Assembly: GCA_964345835.1 (NCBI GenBank)
Contig: CAYFSL010000026.1
Coordinates: 1-9,944, forward strand
DNA length: 9,944 nucleotides
Direction of reading: 5' to 3'
Source: JAAYEL01 sp964345835
Lineage (GTDB): Bacteria > Bacillota > Clostridia > Tissierellales > Peptoniphilaceae
A program made the translations under genes and the position numbers. Numbering within the stretch: position 1 is the first letter of the stretch; every line of letters starts with the position of its first letter. The notes beneath the pieces were generated by a model. It had not been told where the DNA came from, made no database searches, and saw nothing but the letters and a program-made list of their open reading frames with translations. Positions 6,144-9,944 of this stretch are shown one piece after another.

Positions 6144-7031
6144 ATGAAAAAGATATTAGAAACAATTGGAAATTCACCACTTATAAAGTTGGACCATGTC
6201 ACAGATAAGGAAATATATGTAAAGCTTGAAAAGACCAATCCAGCTGGAAGCGTCAAGGATAGGCCAGCCTACTACATGATAAAGGATGCCATTGAAAGGG
6301 GAGAATTAAAAGAAGGGATGAAGATAGTTGAGCCAACATCTGGTAACACCGGAATCGCCCTTGCCATGGTTGGAAAAGCTTTAGGTTATGAGGTTGTAAT
6401 AGTTATGCCAGAAACTATGAGCCTTGAGAGAAGAGCCTTGATTAAGGCCTATGGAGCAGAGCTTATCCTTACAGAGGCAAGTAAGGGGGTCCAAGGGTCA
6501 GTTGATAAGGCTAAAGAACTCCTTGCTCAAGGAGGCTATTACATGCCAGACCAATTCTCAAACCCTTCAAATGTAAAGGCTCACATGGAAACTACTGCGG
6601 TTGAAATCCTTGATTCAGGTCTTGATATAAAGGGCTTCATAGCAGGTGTTGGTACTGGTGGTACTGTAACAGGGGTATCTAAGGTCCTAAAGGAAAAAGA
6701 TAAAGAAACTACAGTATGGGCCCTAGAACCAGCGGAATCCCCACTTATAACTGAAGGTCAAGCTGGACCTCATAAGATTCAAGGGATAGGCGCCAACTTT
6801 ATCCCTAAAAACCTTGATATGGACTATATCGACAAGACTATAACAGTTACATCAGAAGAGGCTATAGAAATGGCGAAAAGACTAGCAAGTGAAGAGGGCC
6901 TAATGGTTGGAATCTCCTCTGGAGCCAATGTCGTCGGAGCTATTAAGATGGCTGAGGAAGTTGATGGACCAATCGTCACTGTACTACCAGATACAGCCGA
7001 AAGGTACCTATCTACTCCTTTATTCGGGTAA
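6144..7031 (+). CDS. cysK: Cysteine synthase (O-acetylserine sulfhydrylase)
   Basis: A PLP-dependent cytoplasmic enzyme joining O-acetylserine and sulfide to make cysteine. The 295 residues are close to the CysK norm. NPAGSVKDR (32-40) carries the Schiff-base Lys38, PTSGNTG (64-70) is the substrate loop, GVGTGGT (168-174) binds the cofactor phosphate, ISSG (257-260) is the PLP-ring serine region, and the tail PDTAERYLSTPLF is typical of CysK rather than cystathionine beta-synthase. The ATG at 6144 has GGGAG at 6134-6138. cysE follows after 5 bp, so the pair is surely one transcript and probably translationally coupled. The 280-bp upstream spacer is rich in inverted repeats, suggesting separate control from mnmA. 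Use of O-phosphoserine or other acceptors is possible, but the adjacent serine acetyltransferase gene supports O-acetylserine. Confidence 0.95.
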   Translation: MKKILETIGNSPLIKLDHVTDKEIYVKLEKTNPAGSVKDRPAYYMIKDAIERGELKEGMKIVEPTSGNTGIALAMVGKALGYEVVIVMPETMSLERRALIKAYGAELILTEASKGVQGSVDKAKELLAQGGYYMPDQFSNPSNVKAHMETTAVEILDSGLDIKGFIAGVGTGGTVTGVSKVLKEKDKETTVWALEPAESPLITEGQAGPHKIQGIGANFIPKNLDMDYIDKTITVTSEEAIEMAKRLASEEGLMVGISSGANVVGAIKMAEEVDGPIVTVLPDTAERYLSTPLFG

Positions 7032-7036
7032 GACCT

Positions 7037-7576
7037 ATGAGCTTTAAGGAACTTAAGGCCCAGGGTCGATACATCATGTCCAAAGACCCATCCTGTAAGA
7101 GCCTATTTGAAGCCATGTTCCTTTACCCAATGAACAGGGCCCTTAGGTCATATCGGAGGGCTAATAGGTTATATAAAAAAGGACACACCAGCCTAGCTAG
7201 GTGGATTTCAAATAGGGCGAGGAAAAAGACGGGCATAGAGATCCACCCGGGGGCTACAATTGGCAAGAACCTATTTATCGACCACGGGATGGGAGTTGTA
7301 ATTGGTGAGACGACAGTAATTGGGGATAATGTTACAATTTACCATGGAGTAACCCTAGGAGGGACAGGTAATGAAACTGATTGTAAGAGGCATCCAACAA
7401 TTGGCGATAACGTCATGCTTGGAGCTGGGGCCACAATCCTAGGTCCAATAACTATCGGGGATAATGCAAAAATTGCAGCCAACGCAACAGTTGTAAAAGA
7501 TGTACCAGCTAACGCAACAGCCCTAGGTACACTAGCTACGGTTAGGATAAAAGATAGTGGCAGTGAGGATAAATAG
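7037..7576 (+). CDS. cysE: Serine O-acetyltransferase (short form, left-handed beta-helix)
   Basis: Acetylates serine with acetyl-CoA, the first step of cysteine synthesis, supplying the substrate of the neighbouring CysK. At 179 residues it is the short Gram-positive form, lacking most of the N-terminal helical domain of the about 270-residue E. coli enzyme. IEIHPGATIG (67-76) begins the hexapeptide-repeat helix. LFIDHGMGVVIGET holds His83, matching the catalytic His158 of E. coli, and HGVTLGGTG (103-111) and KRHPTIGDNV (117-126) are further signatures. The tail ends in SGSEDK and lacks the C-terminal isoleucine that docks into CysK in well-studied pairs. The start ATG follows cysK by 5 bp with only a weak GGGT site, which fits translational coupling. 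No cysteine desulfhydrase or transporter gene is adjacent. About 85 bp downstream the contig ends. Confidence 0.94.
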   Translation: MSFKELKAQGRYIMSKDPSCKSLFEAMFLYPMNRALRSYRRANRLYKKGHTSLARWISNRARKKTGIEIHPGATIGKNLFIDHGMGVVIGETTVIGDNVTIYHGVTLGGTGNETDCKRHPTIGDNVMLGAGATILGPITIGDNAKIAANATVVKDVPANATALGTLATVRIKDSGSEDK

Positions 7577-7655
7577 AATCCTGAAAATATATAAGAAAAA
7601 TATAATAAATATTTTAAAATGACCGATTCCAGTGATAGAATTATAGAAATTGAAA

Positions 7656-7662
7656 AAAGGAG
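7656..7662 (+). promoter_or_regulatory. Ribosome binding site at the edge of gap 2
   Basis: AAAGGAG, preceded by a run of A, ends at the last base before the N run. It is a near-ideal Shine-Dalgarno site and implies that a + strand start codon, most simply that of the symporter, lies in the first few missing bases. Confidence 0.6.
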
Positions 7663-7762
7663 NNNNNNNNNNNNNNNNNNNNNNNNNNNNNNNNNNNNNN
7701 NNNNNNNNNNNNNNNNNNNNNNNNNNNNNNNNNNNNNNNNNNNNNNNNNNNNNNNNNNNNNN
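7663..7762. other. Assembly gap (100 N) removing the symporter N-terminus
   Basis: Exactly 100 N. The symporter reads in frame from the right edge but lacks roughly its first 100 residues, about 300 bp, so the real gap should be larger than 100 bp if the contigs are truly adjacent. Confidence 0.95.
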
Positions 7763-8779
7763 GGGATGTTTACCAAGTATTCAGAGGTAGTCCTATCAAT
7801 TGTATATAGGGAAAGGGATGAAAAGACAGGGACTTATTCTGGTGGTCCAATGTACTATTTGAAAAATGGTGCTAAGCTACCATTTTTAGCCCTGTTATTT
7901 GCAGTATTTGGCATGCTGGCCTCTTTCGGAATTGGCAACATGACCCAGTCAAATTCCTTGGCGGTGGCATTAAAGAATAGCTTTAATTATAATCCGACAA
8001 TTGTAGGACTTGTAGTTGCCTTTATAAGTGGTCTTGTCCTAATTGGAGGAATTAAGAAAATAGGTGCATTTACATCTAAGCTAGTACCTTTTATGGCCTT
8101 ATTTTATTTTCTGGCTTCTCTGGTTGTAATCGGGATGAACTACAAGATGATACCAGAAACTTTTGCCAGCATTTTTAAATATGCCTTTACTCCCCATGCG
8201 GCCATGGGTGGCTTCGCAGGGTCAAGTCTTATGCTTGTCATGAAGCAGGGACTTTCTAGGGGGATATTTACCAATGAGGCTGGTCTTGGGTCAGCCCCTA
8301 TAGTCCATGGGGTGGCTAAGACCAAGGACCCTGTAAAGCAGGGAATGTGGGGGGTTTTTGAAGTCTTTATGGATACCCTGGTAATATGTACCATGACAGC
8401 CCTTGTCATCTTGACTACAGGAAAGTGGAACTTAGGCTTAAAGGGCGCAGAAATTACAGTCGCAGCCTTTAACTCAACTATACCTTTGGGTGGATATATA
8501 GTCACTATAGGGTTAAGCCTTTTTGCCTTTTCTACAATAATTGGCTGGTACTACTATGGGGAAAGGTGCTTTGTCTACCTATTTGGTGAGGACAGGAAGT
8601 TAATCTACACCATTATTTATATTCCCCTTGTCTACGTTGGGGCGGTTGGTGGTCTTGAGCCTATATGGGACATATCTGACACCCTAAATGGCCTTATGGC
8701 AATTCCAAACCTTATAGGTCTTATCATGTGTAGTGGGGTTGTCTATAAGAAGACTAGGGACCACTTTAATATTAGATAA
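7763..8779 (+). CDS. Sodium:alanine/glycine symporter (AgcS family), N-terminus lost in the gap
   Basis: An integral membrane carrier importing alanine or glycine with Na+. The 338 visible residues begin with GMFTKYSEVVLSIVYRE, an internal family motif that normally follows about 100 residues. Other AgcS motifs are GGPMYYL, GIGNMTQSNS, the highly conserved RGIFTNEAGLGSAP then HGVAKT, GWYYYGERC, and near the end WDISDTLNGLMAIPNLIGL. About seven or eight hydrophobic segments of membrane-spanning length are visible. The stop TAA ends at 8779, followed at once by an intrinsic terminator. A continuous frame can be drawn through the N run from an ATG at 7619, but those codons (MTDSSDR...) are hydrophilic, have no ribosome binding site and do not resemble an AgcS start. 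The real start is probably just inside the gap behind the AAAGGAG at 7656-7662. Family is firm, exact amino-acid substrate is not. Confidence 0.93.
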   Translation, partial: GMFTKYSEVVLSIVYRERDEKTGTYSGGPMYYLKNGAKLPFLALLFAVFGMLASFGIGNMTQSNSLAVALKNSFNYNPTIVGLVVAFISGLVLIGGIKKIGAFTSKLVPFMALFYFLASLVVIGMNYKMIPETFASIFKYAFTPHAAMGGFAGSSLMLVMKQGLSRGIFTNEAGLGSAPIVHGVAKTKDPVKQGMWGVFEVFMDTLVICTMTALVILTTGKWNLGLKGAEITVAAFNSTIPLGGYIVTIGLSLFAFSTIIGWYYYGERCFVYLFGEDRKLIYTIIYIPLVYVGAVGGLEPIWDISDTLNGLMAIPNLIGLIMCSGVVYKKTRDHFNIR

Positions 8780-8783
8780 ATGC

Positions 8784-8867
8784 AAAAAGAGCTAGGAATT
8801 AAGATGGCTTGGTGATTGTACTTGACGAATCTCTTGAAATCTCAACTTCTAACTCTTTTTTTATTTT
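8784..8867 (+). terminator. Intrinsic terminator after the symporter gene
   Basis: AAAAAGAG at 8784-8791 pairs with CTCTTTTT at 8853-8860. The stem continues inward for about 22 positions with three mismatches and a G-U pair, and a smaller GATT/AATC arm lies inside. The T-rich tail TTTTTTTATTTT (8856-8867) completes it. It lies only 12 bp before the -35 box of the next promoter, insulating the two units. Confidence 0.75.
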
Positions 8868-8878
8868 AATATTTTCTA

Positions 8879-8907
8879 TTGACAGGTTAAAACAATCAAT
8901 ATATAAT
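8879..8907 (+). promoter_or_regulatory. Perfect-consensus sigma-A promoter for the lipoprotein gene
   Basis: TTGACA at 8879-8884 and TATAAT at 8902-8907 are separated by 17 bp, so both hexamers and the spacing match consensus exactly. The start would be near 8914. Such a strong promoter usually needs a repressor, consistent with the operator directly downstream. Confidence 0.85.
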
Positions 8908-8919
8908 ATCTAATGGATG

Positions 8920-8935
8920 ACGCAATCGTTTGCGC
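8920..8935. promoter_or_regulatory. LacI-family operator overlapping the transcription start region
   Basis: ACGCAATCGTTTGCGC is a near-palindrome with a central CG. It differs at two positions from the ACGCAAACGTTTGCGT form bound by LacI-family regulators such as PurR, and at two from the Gram-positive cre consensus. It lies about 6-22 bp after the predicted start, the classic place for repression. A local sugar-responsive LacI-type repressor (MalR-like) seems more likely than CcpA; no regulator gene is visible. Confidence 0.65.
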
Positions 8936-9087
8936 CTTTTGCGTTAGGCTGACAAGATTCAGCTACAAAAGCTAATACTAGTAAGTCCCGAAAATGTATG
9001 ATTATTTCTTAATAGTTAGGAAGAAATTAATTAAACTTATTACTTTATTAGAGGTATTCATATAAGTTTGGGTATATTTATGATGTA

Positions 9088-9104
9088 TTGGCAATCGTTT
9101 TCAT
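9088..9104. promoter_or_regulatory. Second LacI/CcpA-type operator (cre-like) near the start codon
   Basis: TTGGCAATCGTTTTCAT contains the same GCAATCGTTT core as the first site and matches the cre consensus WTGNAANCGNWNNCA with one mismatch. It lies 40 bp before the ATG, and its core is 169 bp from the first. It could be a CcpA roadblock site or the second operator of a looping pair. Confidence 0.55.
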
Positions 9105-9143
9105 ACAAAACATGTTGAACAAACATTAAAAAGGAGGATTCTC

Positions 9144-9944
9144 ATGAAGAGAAAAGTTAATGTATTACTAGCCCTTTTATTGGCCTTCGTAATGGTACTT
9201 TCTGCCTGCGGTGGCGGTGAAAAGGCTCCAGAAGAAGAGAAGCCAGGAGTTAGCGACGGAGAGGAAACTGGTAAGGAACCAGAAGCTAAAGGCCTAAAGG
9301 CTGAAATTTCTGTTCAAGTTGAAAAGGAATGGATGGACCTTTATAAGAAATCAGCAGAAGCTGTATTAAAAAACAACCCTGACTCAAAGATTGACTTCAA
9401 GGAAGTTTCATCTTTTGACCACCTAGATGTAATCCAGGGAACATCTGCAGACAACAAGGACGTTGCTGACATATTTTCAGTACCTGCAGACAGGTTGGAA
9501 GACTTAACCCGTAACGATGTCTTAGCTGCAATCCCAGCAAAGGCAATGGCTGATAAAGTCGGTGGATTTGATGACTTTGACAAGGGACTTGGTGGAATCT
9601 TCAAGATAGAAGACAATTACTTTGCTTTCCCAATGAACATTGAAACACTTGTAACTTTTGTAAACAAGACCAATGCGGAAGCTCAAGGCATAGACATTAC
9701 TAAGCCTGTAGAAATGAACGACCAAAAGGATGCTGCAACTGTTCTACTACCAATCTTTGATGCTTGGTTTGGTGTTGCTCCTAACAACGCTGCAGGTATA
9801 GACCTACTAGCAAGAAAAGATGGAAAGTTCTCTTCAACCTACGCTGACAAGTATAGTGAATTATCAGCAGACCAAAAGGCCGTATTTGATTCTTTATATG
9901 CTTACTGGAAGAAGAATGATGAAGCTAAGACTCCATTATTTGAC
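9144..9944 (+). CDS. ABC transporter substrate-binding lipoprotein, maltose/maltodextrin-like, 3' end beyond the window
   Basis: The visible 267 residues form the N-terminal part of an extracellular solute-binding protein of about 400 residues; the frame is open at the window edge. A lipoprotein signal is clear: MKRK, a hydrophobic core, then the lipobox LSAC with lipidated Cys22. A Gly-Gly-Gly and an acidic Glu/Pro-rich linker to about residue 48 follow. The segment ADIFSVPADRLEDL and, later, YFAFPMNIETLVTFVNKTN match the MalE pattern (a surface segment followed by AYP-x-x-x-E-x-L-x-x-x-NK), pointing to family 1 sugar-binding proteins. The ATG has AAGGAGG six bases upstream. Codons favour AAC, GAC, TTC and GGT more than neighbouring genes, as in highly expressed genes. 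Permease and ATPase genes would be expected downstream. Sugar identity is inferred only from resemblance and the operators. Confidence 0.88.
   Translation, partial: MKRKVNVLLALLLAFVMVLSACGGGEKAPEEEKPGVSDGEETGKEPEAKGLKAEISVQVEKEWMDLYKKSAEAVLKNNPDSKIDFKEVSSFDHLDVIQGTSADNKDVADIFSVPADRLEDLTRNDVLAAIPAKAMADKVGGFDDFDKGLGGIFKIEDNYFAFPMNIETLVTFVNKTNAEAQGIDITKPVEMNDQKDAATVLLPIFDAWFGVAPNNAAGIDLLARKDGKFSSTYADKYSELSADQKAVFDSLYAYWKKNDEAKTPLFD

Larger units (their letters stand above)
8914..9143 (+). other. Long leader (about 230 nt) with small hairpins, no gene
   Basis: This is the stretch between the predicted transcription start and the lipoprotein ATG. It has no credible open frame. Inverted repeats seen are ACGCAA/TTGCGT (8920-8925 with 8939-8944), GCTGA/TCAGC (8948-8952 with 8959-8963) and ATTTCTT/AAGAAAT (9004-9010 with 9021-9027). 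None carries a T run, and I do not recognise a known riboswitch class. It ends in a near-ideal AAGGAGG ribosome binding site at 9131-9137. It may only carry two operators, or hold a post-transcriptional element. Confidence 0.5.

Noticed and set aside
7577..7620. Terminator after cysE (AAAATAT/ATATTTT arms)
   Set aside because: Stem of only seven A/T pairs with an 18-nt loop, expected by chance in such A/T-rich sequence. The TATAAT at 7601-7606 likewise has no good -35 partner.
7619..7662. Open frame starting MTDSSDRIIEIEKR as the N-terminus of the symporter
   Set aside because: No ribosome binding site, hydrophilic sequence unlike an AgcS start, and the joined frame depends on an arbitrary N count. 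The AAAGGAG at its end looks like the real ribosome binding site of the next gene.
7339..7776. Minus-strand open frame crossing gap 2
   Set aside because: It is mostly the antisense of cysE plus unknown bases, with no start signal and no recognisable motif.
1..9944. CRISPR, insertion sequences, defence genes, tRNA or rRNA
   Set aside because: No regularly spaced repeats with unique spacers, no transposase or integrase frames, no nuclease/toxin modules and no tRNA-like cloverleaf noticed on either strand; the genes are ordinary metabolic and transport genes.

Overview
The window looks like a chromosomal segment of an anaerobic Firmicute (Bacillota), plausibly of the Tissierellia/Clostridia side. 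The grounds are a low to moderate GC content (about 40% by eye), AGG/AGA-rich arginine codons, AGGAGG-type ribosome binding sites, TTGACA/TATAAT promoters, a cysteine desulfurase next to mnmA as in Bacillus, and a LacI/CcpA-style control region before a lipoprotein. The species cannot be named from what is visible. There are two runs of exactly 100 N (2357-2456 and 7663-7762). These are assembly joins of unknown true length, so the segment is really three contigs.

Left part (1-2356): two peptidase-type genes on the + strand, a class-I glutamine amidotransferase-like hydrolase (peptidase C26) and an M18 zinc aminopeptidase. A short tandem repeat separates them, and a strong bidirectional terminator follows just before gap 1. 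Middle part (2457-7662): a pyridoxal/pyridoxamine kinase gene on the - strand is divergent from a + strand sulfur block. That block holds a YrvO/NifS-like cysteine desulfurase followed by mnmA (tRNA 2-thiouridylase). A 280-bp spacer with three successive inverted repeats comes next, then cysK-cysE (cysteine synthesis from serine). The genes fit together: CysE and CysK make cysteine, the desulfurase takes its sulfur, MnmA puts that sulfur on tRNA wobble uridine, and the divergent kinase makes PLP, the cofactor of both the desulfurase and CysK.

Right part (7763-9944): the C-terminal three quarters of a sodium:alanine/glycine symporter (AgcS family), whose start lies in gap 2, and its intrinsic terminator. 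Then comes a perfect-consensus sigma-A promoter with a LacI-family operator just downstream, a leader of about 230 nt, a second operator-like site, and the first 267 residues of a sugar-type ABC transporter substrate-binding lipoprotein that runs off the window.

Most of the window is ordinary housekeeping metabolism, and I see no defence system, mobile element, CRISPR array, tRNA or rRNA. The parts most worth a second look are noncoding: the triple-hairpin spacer before cysK, the paired and helically phased operators before the lipoprotein gene, and the habit of short tandem duplications directly upstream of genes.
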